From the NCBI GenBank assembly GCA_033557465.1, contig CM066043.1, positions 82,552,662 through 82,616,661 on the forward strand: a DNA stretch of 64,000 nt, read 5' to 3'. This stretch comes from Ichthyophis bannanicus (lineage: Eukaryota > Chordata > Amphibia > Gymnophiona > Ichthyophiidae). The notes under the pieces are model-generated. The model saw only the letters and a list, made by a program, of their open reading frames with translations. It was not told where the DNA came from and made no database searches. Made by a program: the position numbers and the translations under genes. This document shows positions 1 through 10,566 of this stretch, in pieces. Positions within the stretch are counted from its first letter, which is position 1. Every line of letters starts with the position of its first letter.

Positions 1-162
1 ACAAAAAGGCCCATGGGGGTCTCAAAATTTAAGGAGCCAGTTCTGTGATGATTCAAGTCCCAAGTAAGAAACTGGGCTCTATCAATCAAAAACGATCTAA
101 ACCAAAGCCAGAGGAATGCTAGGTTGCAGAAAGAGAAGAATAGCCTGAAGGAAGCGATAAAG
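1..162. other. Unassigned flank left of DIRS-A
   Basis: No open frame or repeat signature that I recognise. It directly abuts the left terminal repeat of the DIRS-type element. Confidence 0.5.
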
Positions 163-525
163 CATAGTTAGTCACCTGAAACAGGTGTTCTCCAGGGACA
201 GCAGGAATCAGTCCTCACTTATGGGTGACATCAGCACCGACGGAGCCCATGCAGAGCAATTCCCCAGATTTCAAAGAAAGCCTTTGGGATTGCTGCCATG
301 CATGCGTGGTCCTCTTCCCGCCCAAAGGTGCCATCTTGCTCAGTCAGGTCCCCTAGCTAGCGCCGTACTAAGTGGATGACAAGGGAAGGACAAAAATAGC
401 AACTCTTCAGGGGAGGTGGGAGGATAATGAGGACTGATTCCTGCTGTCCCTGGAGAACACCTGTTATAGGTGAGTAACTACGCTTTCTCCAGGAACAAGC
501 AGGAAGTCAGTCCTCACTTATGGGA
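163..525 (-). repeat. DIRS-A left terminal repeat plus internal complementary region
   Basis: The outer sequence contains CACCTGAAACAGGTG followed by TTCTCCAGGGACAGCAGGAA (about 173-207). At about 425-478 the same stretch recurs inverted, and it is followed at about 480-525 by sequence expected from the opposite element end (CAGGAACAAGCAGGAA and onward). This head-to-tail joint of the two ends is the internal complementary region of DIRS elements, thought to template end completion in a circular intermediate. Confidence 0.8.
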
Positions 526-674
526 CTCCACAGCTACAGGCTACTGAGCTTGTAACCCAAAATGCCACCACAAGGCTGTGAGCAGAAGTCGATGCCTGAA
601 GGGGCCCGAGTCTTTGGGTCCCAGGGGCGAAGCTCTTGGTAGCTGCTGAAGAAGTGTTGGAGGGCAGCAGTTGC

Positions 675-1690
675 TTATACCCTGAAAAGATTACGGAGTA
701 CAGCCTGGTCGAAGATGCTGTCTCGACGGGACTCCCTCTCCAGGCAGTAGTGCGAAGCGAAAGTGTTCGCTGAAGACCAGGTCACAGCTCAGCAGATGTC
801 AGAGGCACTGAGTGCAGCCAAGCCACCGAAACCGCCTTAGCTCGGATGCCATGCATGGTGACCTGTCGATCCAGTGGGGCGCCCGCGTTTGCTTGGGCGA
901 AGGCAATGCAGTCCGCCACCCATACAGAGATGGTGCGTTTGGTGACTGCCTGCTGCAGCTGATTGGGATCATAGGCGACAAAGAGCCAGTCGGACCTGCG
1001 ATGAACCTGGGTACGCTGCAGGTAGAAGGCAAAAGCCCTCTTGCAGTCGAGTGTATGCAACATCACCGATGCCCAGTCGGCATGCGGTTTCGGGAAGAAG
1101 GTCAGTAAGACTATCTCCTGATTAAGATGAAAGTCTGAGACCACCTTTGGTAGGAACTTGGGATGGTTACAGAGGACCACCCTGTTCCCATAGAACCTGG
1201 TGTATGGAGCCTCAGCCATGAGGGCCTGAAGTTTGCTGACTCGACAAACAGACATCAAAGCCACCAGGAAGACCATGTTCCAGGAGATGTGCCGAAGCGA
1301 GCACGTCATCATCGGCTCAAAGGGTGATCATATAAGCTGCATAAGTTGAGGTCCCACTCCGCCGGAGGGGGCCGGATGGGAGGCTTGGAAAGTAAGAGAC
1401 CTCGCATGAAGCAGGAGACCAAGGGCTGCCTCGAGAAAGGATTCCTCTCGAGGGGGAGGTGGTTCACTGAAATGGCGCTCAGGTGTACCCAGACCGAGCT
1501 GGATTTCAGCCCTGCTTTCGAGAGGTGGAGGAGGTACTTGACAACCCACCGGGTGGAGCAGGAGAATAGGTCGATCTGGAGCTCGGGGCACCAGATCGAG
1601 AAATGTCGCCACTTAAAGGCATATGCCCATCTCGTCGAGTCCTTCCTCGACGCGAGAAGAATCTCTTCGACCTCCTCCGGGAGGTGCAGC
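675..1690 (-). pseudogene. DIRS-A tyrosine recombinase, degraded
   Basis: The recombinase would integrate the circular DNA intermediate. An open stretch at 782-1312 (176 codons) includes the first-Arg box as CRVSKLQAL and the HxxR box as MHGIRAKA. The tyrosine box reads FASHYCLE in another frame just downstream (about 740-761), so there is a frameshift near 800. In that second frame a TGA replaces the expected Arg of the ICRAA motif (compare copy B ICRAATW), which looks like CGA-to-TGA CpG decay. The N-terminal SAM-like segment (ASRKDSTRWAYAFKW, about 1590-1670) is again in a different frame. The copy is therefore inactive. Confidence 0.82.
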
Positions 1691-2886
1691 GGGGCTAAGG
1701 AGACCCATTCAGCCTCCAGGCTGTAAGGGACAGTGAGGCCAGGTTCGGGTGCAGCACCTGACCCTCCTCCTGTGTTAACAGATATGGGGCACAGCCCAGG
1801 GAGACTGGAGTCTCAGATGAGAGTTGGAGCAGAAGCGGGAACCAAGGCTGTTGAGGCCACGAAGGAGCCACAAGGATCACTTAAGCTCATTCCCACTGAA
1901 CCTTGTGGAGGGTCCTCGCAATGAGAGGAGTGGGAGGGAAAGCGTAAAGAAACCCAGAGGTCCAGCTTAAGAGGAACACATCTGGGGCCACCCTCCTCAG
2001 GTGCAGAACCAGGCTGCAGAAGTGGGGAAGCTGCACGTTCACAAAGAGGCTGGTGACCTCTGGATCCAGGAGCCACTCATGAGGGTGGAGGATACTGCTG
2101 AGTTTGTCCGCGAGGACATTCTCCTAGCCTGGGAGATAGACCGCTCTAAGGGTCATCCCCCTGCAAAACGCAAAGGAGGAAAGGAGGATCGCCTCCTGAC
2201 AGAGGACGCGGATCCTGTTCCCCCCTCCTTGTTTATATAGAACATGGCTACCCGGTTGTCAGTCTGCACTAGCACCGACTTCCCCCTCAGACGTCCCTCG
2301 AAGGCCCTCAGGGCCCACCGGACCACCCGAAGCTCGAGCAGGTTGATCTGCTGCTGAGACTCTTCGGGCAACCACTGCCCCTGGGTTCACAATGCGCCAC
2401 AATGGGCTCCCCAACCCAGCAAGGACGCATCCATCGTCAGGACGAGCTTGTGCTGTGGGGTCTGGAAGGGCATTCCCTGAAGAAGGCTTTGTGGGTTCTG
2501 CCACCAATCCAGGAAGTTGTGGAGACTGCTGGAGATCCGGATAAGTTCTCTGAGGTGGCCGGAGGCCTGGCTCCATTACGTCCTGAGACACCACTGGGCT
2601 GTCCACATGTGCATGCGGGCGTGGGTGACTACATGGACGGTGGAGGCCATGTGTCCTAGAAGGCGCAGCATGGCCCGTGCCATAATCTGAGCCCTGTTCT
2701 GGACCTGGATCGCCAAGGTTCGGAGGCAGTCTGCATGGTCTGCGGGCAGGAAGGCGGTCACTCGCACCATGTTGAGGCATGCATCGATGAACTCCAAGAA
2801 CTGCACTGGTTCAAGGTGGGACTTGGAGTAGTTGACCAAGGAACTGAGGCTTCGAGGAGAAGGATCGTGTGTGAAGCTGCTAGGCT
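1690..2886 (-). pseudogene. DIRS-A RNase H domain and linker
   Basis: The minus frame at 2153-2371 carries the RNase H core: INLLELRVVRWALRAF then VLVQTDNRVAMFYINK and GGTGS, as in DIRS and other YR retroelements. Upstream in the same direction (2576-2839) comes the RT-connection segment with LLGHMASTVHVV, a typical DIRS RT/RNase H linker. At 1695-1880 is the motif MILVAPSWPQQPWF, the conserved stretch between RNase H and recombinase. The pieces are in different frames, so the polyprotein is broken. The SINE at 2893-3174 separates it from the RT core. Confidence 0.8.
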
Positions 2887-2892
2887 GGCTTT

Positions 2893-3174
2893 ATTTATTT
2901 ATTTAATTTATTTAGACAGTTTTGTATACCGCCTTATCCTTCAATCAAAGCGGTCACAACACAATTGGGGGATACATTTAACACGCGGCGATATGAGACA
3001 CATACACTAATACTTACAGGGAACATGGGCAATGGAGGGTTAAGTGGCTTGCCCAAGACCACAAGGAGCATCTGTGGGACTAGAAACCCCAGTCCTTCTG
3101 GCCCAAGGTTGCTATCCTCTAGTGGGATTTGAACCCCCGACCTTCCGGCCTGAAGTACCTTGCTCCAACCATTA
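2893..3174 (-). mobile_element. CORE-SINE copy 1, tRNA-like head, tail type X
   Basis: On the minus strand it begins in a tRNA-like head (B box GGGTTCAAATCC), continues through a MIR-like core (CTTGGGCAAGCCACTTAACC) and ends in a LINE-like tail and (TAAA)n. It is inserted in the DIRS-A polyprotein between RT and RNase H segments, with a 6-bp duplication GGCTTT at 2887-2892 and 3175-3180. The first bases of the head are missing. Confidence 0.85.
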
Positions 3175-3180
3175 GGCTTT

Positions 3181-3765
3181 GCCGGCTGAAGTCCCCGTGA
3201 TGAGCCAGTCATCGAGGTAGGGGAAGAAGGGTATGCCATGAAGCCTGAGAGAGGTGGCGGCCGGGGAGAGACACTTTGTGAAAACCCGCGGTGCTGACGC
3301 AAGCCCAAAGGGGAGCATCCTGTATTGGTAGTGCTCCCCCTGCACCCTGAAGCGCAGGTATTGCCTGTGTTGGGGTTGGACTAGGATGTGGGCATAGGCA
3401 TCCCTGAGATCCAAGGAGTGTAGCCAATCGCCCTGCTGAAGGAAGGGCAGCAGGACACCAAGCGATAACATTTTGAACTTCTCCCGCACCAGAAACTTGT
3501 TTAGATTCCTGAGGTCGAGGATGGGATGTAGGCCCCCTCTGTCTTTTTCGAATGAGGACGTAGTGGGAGTAGAACCCACGGCCTTGAAGGTGCAGCAGTT
3601 CCCTCTCGACCGCCCACTGGCAAGGAGGTTGGATAGCTCCCCCTGCAAGTAAGTCTGGTGCGAAGGGAGCCGAGTAGGCTCCGCTGGGGAGAAGGGAGGA
3701 GGGAGCCTGTCCAGGTGAAGGCAATATCCGCCTCGGACTACCTGGAGGACCCAGGTGTCCGACAT
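3181..3765 (-). pseudogene. DIRS-A reverse transcriptase core
   Basis: The minus frame encodes the palm domain: LHPILDLRNLNKFL (motif A region), LHSLDLRDAYAHI, LPFGLASAPRVFTK and the catalytic box PYLDDWLI just before the SINE insertion. The catalytic DD is kept. The N-terminal part (LLHLQGRGFYSHYVLIRK) lies in a second minus frame at about 3540-3600, so there is at least one frameshift. The C-terminus is replaced by SINE sequence. Confidence 0.87.
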
Positions 3766-5200
3766 GATCGATGCCCACTGCGGGGCAAAGAGGGACAGGT
3801 GTCCCCCCCACTGGTGGGAGTGCTGCCAGGGGGCGAGAAACTATTCCGTCGGCATCAAAAACCCTGAGCGGGTTGAGGTGGCACTGGCGGTTGGGCCTTG
3901 GGCCCTTTAGGCTTGCAGTGGCCATGCACTGCTCCCTTCCCCTGTGTGCCCAAAGCCGGCGCAGGACTGGGTAGGAAGGGTGGATAACCTCAGTAGGGGA
4001 GCCCCTTTCTTTGGAAGAATGGCTTCTTGGTTTGCTGCTTCTTCTGAGGGAGAGAGGAGGTCTTATGCGAGAGGTGGGTCTGAGTCACGAACTCCGTTTC
4101 TATCTCTGTGGCCTTATCCTCCATGGACTTACAAAACAGTTGTTTGCCGAGGCATGGGATGTCCATGGAGCTTCTCCGAGGACCGAGGACTGGAGCCACG
4201 CCTAGCATCAGGCCCTGATGCTGGCTGCTGCCACTCGGGTGGAGGACTCAAATCTGTCATACACAGCACGGGAGAGGTACTTTAAGCACTCCGCGATGGA
4301 CCTCAGGAGGGTTTTATTTTTTATTTTTATTTTATTTACATTCTCTTATATACCGCGCTATTCTGCATCAGTGCGGTTTACATTGAACAAACTGAAATTA
4401 CATTGAACAGGGCATTATAACTTGGAGATAACTATTTTACAGAGAACATGGGCTATGGAGGGTTAAGTGGCTTGCCCAAGACCACAAGGAGCACCTGTGG
4501 GACTAGAAACCCCAGTCCTTCCGGCCCAAGGTTGCTGTCCTGTAGTGGGATTTGAACCCCCGACCTTCCGGCCTGAAGTACCTTGCCCCAACCACTAGGC
4601 CACTCCTCCACTCCCTTTGGAACCTGAGAAGGGGTTCACCCCCGAGGCCTGTGGAAAATCCGCTGAGCTCCTTGGCAAAGTCACGCAAGAATATCCCCAT
4701 ATACAATTGGTATGCCTGGATGCGGCATGTGAGCATGGACCCCTGATAGGCTTTGTGCCCAAGGGCATCGAGGGCTCTCGACTCCCTGCCCAGGGGGACC
4801 GAAGAATGTGACTTTGGGCTCTTCTGCTTCCGCATTGCCGATTCCACTACCATGGAGGTTTGTGGGCAAGGGCAGGCCACAACCCCGGACATACATGAAT
4901 GATTCAGAGGTCCGTCCCTGGGGCCTCAGATCTAGTCAGGGGACTTATTCTACCTCAAAGATGGAACAGGCCCCACTGGACATTGTGGGATCCCTGAGCC
5001 GGGCCGCTAGAAGCAGGTGCGGGGTGCAGGGGGTTCCCCGCAGCACGACTCTGGCCCTGGAAGACAAGATTGGGGGTTGGTCTGTGTGGAAAGAGATTTC
5101 TTTTCCACGGTAGGGGATTGTGGCTCCGGTGCCATGGCGACAGGACACCAATGCACTGTGGCTCCATTCAGGAACCTGGCTGAGCTAGCCAGTCTTGCAT
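3766..5200 (-). pseudogene. DIRS-A gag-like region, degraded and 5' truncated
   Basis: Located upstream of RT in the minus direction and interrupted by SINE copy 2. The segment around 4680-4896 (ALDALGHKAYQGSML, with SGIGNAEAEE in a neighbouring frame) aligns by eye with the Gag of copy B (NGSGIGNA and the stretch before the KKTTKKPFF basic tail). No start, no zinc-binding N-terminus and no right terminal repeat remain. A short near-perfect inverted repeat (GATCAGAATCGGG with CCCGATTCTGATC, about 5208-5266) lies at or just beyond the break. The boundary of the element is uncertain. Confidence 0.6.
4310..4609 (-). mobile_element. CORE-SINE copy 2, tail type Y
   Basis: Minus-strand head GGAGGAGTGGCCTAGTGG ends at 4609, followed by two B-box-like segments, the MIR-like core and a tail containing AACCGCACTGATGCAGAATA and an A/T-rich 3' end (4310-4340). 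It interrupts DIRS-A gag. Its tail differs from copies 1 and 4 but matches copy 5. I could not define a convincing target duplication. Confidence 0.8.
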
Positions 5201-5394
5201 GCAGACCGATCAGAATCGGGCCACAACCTGTACGTCCAGGTCGTAGACCCGATTCTGATCGGCTGCAAGGGGCTGCATGACCTGAATGGAATAGGCCTCC
5301 ACATGATTTTCCATGACATTATTCAGATCGTTAAGGCTAAAATTGCTGCACAGACCTGGCCAATGGCACTTACCCAGATAGCAAGTGCTGCTAT

Positions 5395-5645
5395 TTAGAT
5401 ATGTTATGGTTATGGTTTAGGCATTTGATATACTGCCCTTTACTTATGCATCAGAGAGGTTTACATGTATATACTAACAGGTACCTTTTATTCCCTTGTC
5501 CCCGAAGGGCTCACAATCTAAGTGTACCTGAGGCAATGGAGGGTTAAGTGGCTTGCCCAAGGCCACAAGGAGCAGTCATGGGACTAGAGACCTCAGTCCC
5601 TCCGGCCTGAGGTTACTTGTCCCAACCACTGAGCCACTCCTCCCT
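5395..5645 (-). mobile_element. CORE-SINE copy 3, short head, tail type Z
   Basis: The minus-strand head GGAGGAGTGGCTCAGTGG is followed by only one B-box-like segment (GGTCTCTAGTCCC), then the core CTTGGGCAAGCCACTTAACC, and a third type of tail (AGATTGTGAGCCCTTCGGGG, then a GGGCAGTATATCAAATGCC end). It lacks the internal duplication seen in the other copies. Confidence 0.75.
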
Positions 5646-5689
5646 TTTAAATATTGGGCCTAGGTGTTTAATGTGGGGGATGTATCAAC

Positions 5690-6110
5690 ATTCTGCCCTC
5701 CTCCTCCCCCATGCAGTCTTTCCTGCCACCTTGCATTCCTTCAATATCCCATCCTCTCCCCTCCCTTCCATCGCCCCCACTTGTACTCTTTCCACCCATT
5801 GTCTTGCCCTTGCAATCACTGACCCTCCCTCCATTCCTTCTCCTCAACTCACTCTTATTTTCCCTCCTTCTCTCTCCCCATCCCTCTCCCTTTCATATTC
5901 TCTCTCATCCACTCTCTTCTCATACTCTCTCCCCTTCCCTCCCTCTCTTCTGCCCAGTCATACTCACTTTATCCCTCCCTGTCTCAACCCACTCTATCTT
6001 CTCCCCTCTCCTTTATGTTCTTTTTCTCCCCCTCGTCTCTTCTTTCCTCACATTATCTCTCCCCCCTCCTCTCCTCCTTGTACTCTCTCCCCTCTCTAGG
6101 GCTTCCCTGC
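5690..6110. repeat. Polypyrimidine-rich tract (CCCTCT/TCTCCC)
   Basis: About 420 bp of the plus strand is almost pure C and T with degenerate CCCTCC/CTCTCC words. Open frames here are composition artefacts. Such mirror-like tracts can adopt triplex structure, which is an inference. Confidence 0.8.
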
Positions 6111-7337
6111 CTTCGATCAATAAATGGCTTTTTCCTCCCAATACTAGGAATTTCTTCCCTCGAGGTCTCTTTGCAACAGATGAAGGGCAAATTCTTTCTT
6201 TCTTTCTCTTTGACCCCCAACTGGTTTGGTGATTACAGCCCAATTCTTTAAGGCCTGGAGCTCAAGATTCATTGAGTTCACTGGTTGTCTTAGGATGACA
6301 GGAATAAAGGCAAACCACAAACTAGGGACTTTCATATTCTTGCTTGATCTCTTCATTTCCATATTTTCTCCCATGGCCATTCCCAGTGAGGCTATTTACA
6401 TATACACCTCCATCCATTATATATTACACAGATGGCAGGGCTGGTGGTAACCCAGCAGTGCACGTAGACCATTTACATCTATCATTGAATTAATCATTGG
6501 GCACATATCATTGTATCACTAGGGCACTTTAGTGATCCTGTCACATTCTGTATTCTCTCTCTCTTTCTGAGCTGAGAAGCTTGAAAACTGCAGGATTGGG
6601 GGAAGGAATTTCCCCTATAGTGCTTCGTTCTTGTCCTTGAACTGGTGAATCCACCTGTCAGGAATTCAACAGAGAGAGAACCTTTGTACATCCTCTGAAT
6701 CTGAAACTTGTTTGTTTTGCTTTTCTTATGGTGCCAATTCTGATTTTTTCTTAGTATTACCAAGGTAAACAACTCAGCATGAAATCTCACCTCATCACAA
6801 AGACAAGTCACACTCATCAAGAAAGGCTGGGGGAAATGAGACATGTTTATCAAAAGTTGAAAATTGTCATCTTAATTTCTCCACACATGTTTCTGACATT
6901 CAGGAACTGAGAATAAAACAAGGAAAAGAACCTGTCAGAGTGGAATGCAAGACTACAGAATGACATTGTGGTGTTATATCCACACATTAACACAGAGTAA
7001 TGGCTAGGGGTTTAATGCAGGATTATTCACACGCTGCTGTCAAGCACAATGCATGTTCACCTTTTCCTAGGGGCTAATCTGTACAAGAACAATTTTTAAG
7101 CTATTTCTGTGGGTATAACATAATTATACCTGCAGATATGAGCTATTTAAAAATTGTCCACCTTGGGGATGGATAAAAGCATGAACAGTGTAGTGGAGAC
7201 ATTTTAGAGGGCTGGGCTAGGATGGCAGGTTACAATACATGCATTTTTGTATTTGCCAAAGCACCCACAAAAAAAGGAGATACAAGTATTGACATGTACT
7301 TTTCTCCCTGGCAATTTTCTTTTTTTAATCTTTATAG
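6111..7337. other. Unassigned AT-rich DNA
   Basis: No coding frame with family resemblance and no terminal repeats seen. An ORF of 119 codons on the minus strand near 6494-6853 has no recognisable motif and I do not call it. Confidence 0.5.
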
Positions 7338-7636
7338 GGAGGAGTGGCCTAGTGGTTGGGGCAAGGTACCACAAGCCAGAAGGTCGGTGGTTCAAATCCC
7401 ACTAGAGGACAGCAACCTTGGGCCGGAAGGACTGTGGGTTCTAGTCCCACAGGTGCTCCTTGTGGTCTTGGGCAAGCCACTTAACCCTCCATTGCCCATG
7501 TTCCCTGTAAGTATTAGTGTATGTGTCTCATATACCCTCGTGTTAAAATGTATCCCCCAATTGTGTTGTGACCACTTTGATTGAAGGATAAGGTGGTATA
7601 CAAAACTGTCTAAATAAAATAAAATAAATAAATATA
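7338..7636 (+). mobile_element. CORE-SINE copy 4, complete, tail type X
   Basis: Plus-strand head GGAGGAGTGGCCTAGTGGTT (A-box region), B box GGTGGTTCAAATCCC, a second B-box-like unit GTGGGTTCTAGTCCC, MIR-like core CTTGGGCAAGCCACTTAACC, then a LINE-like tail ending GGTGGTATACAAAACTG and (TAAA)n. It is the best complete copy in the window. The pol III promoter boxes are inferred from the tRNA-like head. Confidence 0.88.
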
Positions 7637-7639
7637 TGG

Positions 7640-7865
7640 ACTTCATGTAGTCTGCAGTCCTTCCTCACTCTATGTACATAATTTGTTTACCCTTATGATA
7701 AGGTGTTAATAGCTTTGTTGCAAATTGTTAAATATGTTCAATATAATATGTTCAATACCATTAATGTAATGGGCATCACCGTTTGTTATCTTCCGGTTAT
7801 CGCACTAGGTTAATTGTAAATTGATTTGTAGAAAGACGATATAAAAAAACATGTTAAATAAATAA
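7640..7865 (+). repeat. L2-like 3' tail fragment
   Basis: It ends GTAGAAAGACGATATAAAAA then TAAATAAATAAA, the usual form of L2-type 3' ends in this window, directly before the DIRS-B terminus. No coding part is attached. Confidence 0.5.
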
Positions 7866-7867
7866 AG

Positions 7868-8215
7868 TGTAGTTACTCACCTGTAACAGGTGATCTCTGG
7901 GAACAGCAGGAATTTAGTCTTCACACACGGGTATCGTCGATACCGACGGAGCCCGCATGGGAACGCTCCCCAGCGTCCAATAGGAAAGCTTTTGGGAGCA
8001 TCCCACTGCGCCTGCGTCACCTCCTTTCCAACTCTCCCTCTTCAGTTGAGTTTATAGCTGAGACAAAGGAGAGAGAGAGAGAGAGACAACTCCCAGGGCA
8101 GATGGGTGGGCTGTGAAGACTAAATTCTTGCTGTTCCCGGAGATCACCTGTTATAGGTGAGTAATTACGCTATCTCCAGGAACACGCAGGAATGTAGTCT
8201 TCACACATGGGGACT
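7868..8215 (-). repeat. DIRS-B left terminal repeat and internal complementary region
   Basis: 7868-7925 (GTAGTTACTCACCTGTAACA and onward) recurs inverted at about 8112-8165 (CACCTGTTATAGGTGAGTAA). The following part, 8166-8215 (CAGGAACACGCAGGAATG), corresponds to the right terminus in inverted form. The internal copy thus joins the two element ends, as expected of a circle-junction template. Homology of the terminal repeat continues to about 8000 and matches 13320-13440 inverted. Confidence 0.85.
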
Positions 8216-8337
8216 CCCCAGCTGAGAGATGCCAGGGAGATGACCCTAGAAAAACTGCAAAACCCAGGTTGAGATGGGTCATGCTTCCTTCCATGGATCT
8301 CTGGCATCGACACCCGGGATGGCGGGTAGGAGTTGTC

Positions 8338-9330
8338 CTAAAAGTGAAAGAGTTGCTGGAGAACAGCTTGACCAAACGAGGCATCCCGAAGGGAGTCCTT
8401 GTCTAAGCAATAGTGGGCTACAAAGGTATGCACCGAAGCCCAAGTTGCTGCTCTGCAAATATCGTCAATGGACACTGAGCGAAGGTTAGCCATGGAGGTT
8501 GCCATTGCTCTCACATTGTGAGCTGTGACATGACCTTCAAGAGAAAGTCCTTTACTCTCATATGCAAAGGATATACAATTTGAGATCCATTTAGACAAAG
8601 TTCTCTTGGAAACTGGTAGTCCAAGATGACTAGGGTCAAAGGCAACAAAAACCTGGGAAGATTTTCTATGTTGCTTAGTTCTCTGAAAGTAAAAGGCTAA
8701 GGCTCTTTTACAATCTAGAGTGTGTAAACTCCTTTCTGCATTTGAGGCATGAGGCCTAGGAAAGAATACATGAAGGTAAACCGATTGATTTAAATGAAAA
8801 GGCGAAACCACCTTTGGCATAAAGTGAGGATGAGTCCTAAGAACTACTTTATCATGGTGGAACCTTGTAAAAGGAGGATCAGCCACTAAAGCCTGTAGCT
8901 CACTGATGTGTCTTGTAGAAGTGAGGGCAATCAGGAAGATTACTTTCCAAAAAAGAAATTTCAGGAATGTAGTGGCTAAGGGTTCGAAGGGCGGTTTCAT
9001 GAGCTGCCCAAGGATGAGATTTAAATCCCATGCCACTGGCGGTGGCTTAATGGGTGATTTTGTTAAGAGTAAACCTTTCATAAATTTTGCTACAAGTGGT
9101 TGAGAGGAAACCGGTTGTCCATCTAAAGGCTTGTGGAAAGCTGCACTGGCACTACGATGGACTCTTACTGAATTGGTCTTAGGACCAGAGGATGACAAGT
9201 GGAGGAGATATTCCAGCAACACCAAATAGAGAACCTTTTCCACTTAAAGGCATAGGCTCGCCTTGTGGAAGATTTTCTTGAAGCCAGAAAGATATCCTTT
9301 ATCTGTTGAGAAAGGTTGATGTCCTAGAAT
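8338..9330 (-). pseudogene. DIRS-B tyrosine recombinase, catalytic domain intact
   Basis: The open frame 8338-9243 (302 codons) ends with a stop just inside the internal complementary region. It contains the first-Arg box TSTRHISELQAL, the HxxR box as AHNVRAMATS, ICRAATW, and the nucleophile in TFVAHYCLD, so all the expected catalytic residues of a DIRS-type recombinase are visible. The N-terminal SAM-like helix (ASRKSSTRRAYAFKWKRF) is encoded just upstream in a different frame (about 9240-9300), so one frameshift separates it. There is no convincing start codon; it was probably translated as part of a longer polyprotein or an overlapping frame. Confidence 0.87.
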
Positions 9331-10565
9331 TCTAGGATCTCAGGAGCCATGCCCTGAGGTGTAGAGACTGAGGATTCTGGGACAATAGCGTCCCATTTTC
9401 CTCGGAAAGAAGATCTGGTGCACATTCTAATTTCAGAGGTCTGGCTCGAGAGAGATGTAGAAGCAGAAACAGAAGCCGTGGCCAGCGTGGGGCTATGAGG
9501 ATCATATGGCCCCTGTCTCTCTGAAGCTTGAAGAGTGATTTGGGGATGAGGGGAATGGGTGGGAAGGCATAGAGGAAGTCCTGACCCCAGTGGAGGTGGA
9601 AGGCATCCCTTGCCTGACAGTTCTGAGCCGGCATTCTGGAACAGAACCGGGGAAGTTTGGCATTCTGAGGACTTGCAAAGAGGTCTATATCTGGAGTTCC
9701 CCAGATCTGAAAAATTCGAGCAATGTGCTCTGGATGAAGAGACCACTCGTGTGGCAGCAGTACTCAACTGAGTTTGCCAAGAGATTTTGTGTGCCTGGAG
9801 GATACACCGCTAGTAGGTGGCTTTGAATATCTCTGGCGAAGGCCCAGAGGCGTAGAGCTTTGTTGCACAAGGTTTGAGACCCTGTCCCACCCTGTTTGTT
9901 CACATAGATCATGGCTACTTGATTGTCGGTCTGTACCAGGACTGTCTTGTAGCTGAGGTGGGTTTGGAACACCTGAAGAGCATAAAAGATGGCTCTGAGT
10001 TCTAGGAGGTTTATGTGAAGACAAGCCTCTTGCTGGGTCCATAGACCCTGGGTGGAGAGATGGTCCAAGTGAGCCCCCCAGCCTGACTTGGACGTATCTG
10101 TCGTCAAGGTGGCTTGATGTAGTGGCTGCTGGAAGGGAGAGCCTGTAAGAAGGTTTTCCAGTGATTGCCACCACTGTAGGTACGAAATGAGACGTGTTGC
10201 GTTTCTGATTTTGTCCGATAGGCGTCCCGAGGCCTGTGTCCACTGAGAGGATAGGGTCCACTGGGCTGCCCGCATGTGAAGGCGAGCATAGGGAACCACA
10301 TGGACTGTGGATGCCATATGCCCTAGCAGCTGAAGCATTTCTCGAGCAGTTAGCAAAGTTTTCATAGCTGCTTGAGAAGCCAGCTGGATTATTTGAAGAC
10401 AACGTGGCTGTGGCAGGAAAGCCTTTGACTGCCTTGTGTCAAGAAGTGCCCCTATGAACTCTAGGGACTGAGATGGAATGAGCTAAGATTTTGGGAGGTT
10501 TATAACCAATCCCAAGTACTGCAGGATTTGCATCGTGTGGGAGAGAGCAAGACTGGCTTCTGGAG
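9331..10565 (-). pseudogene. DIRS-B RNase H domain with linkers
   Basis: The minus frame 9685-10365 carries LLGHMASTVHVV (RT connection), TTDTSKSGWGAHL (first RNase H acidic motif), HINLLELRAIFYAL (Glu motif), VLVQTDNQVAMIYVNKQGG (next Asp motif) and a stretch ending near SLLAVYPPGTQNLLA. A segment MILIAPRWPRLLF in another frame (about 9480-9510) matches the DIRS RNase H-recombinase linker. In-frame TGA follows the RT box (about 10574) and TAG interrupts the connection after VINLPKS. The copy cannot give a full polyprotein without readthrough. Confidence 0.85.
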
Positions 10566-10566
10566 C

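Larger units (their letters stand above)
163..5200 (-). mobile_element. DIRS-type retrotransposon, copy A, truncated at its right (5') end
   Basis: Read on the minus strand the order is gag-like region, reverse transcriptase, RNase H/linker, tyrosine recombinase, terminal repeat, which is the DIRS order. Diagnostic pieces are the RT box PYLDDWLI, the RNase H segment VLVQTDNRVAMFYINK and a recombinase with an HxxR box. The left terminal repeat and internal complementary region are present (163-525), but no matching right terminal repeat is visible before about 5200, so the gag side is truncated. Two CORE-SINEs interrupt it. Several frameshifts and a nonsense codon in the recombinase make it a dead copy. 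Protein and terminal similarity to copy B (7866-13442) shows they are related families. The right boundary is approximate. Confidence 0.88.

Noticed and set aside
3209..3925. 238-codon minus ORF
   Set aside because: Mostly the wrong frame across the RT domain; only a short segment (GRGFYSHYVLIRK) is real RT sequence shifted by a frameshift.
5617..6232. Long overlapping ORFs (160 and 173 codons) on the plus strand
   Set aside because: They arise from C/T-only sequence, which rarely forms stop codons. The protein is Ser/Leu/Pro low-complexity.
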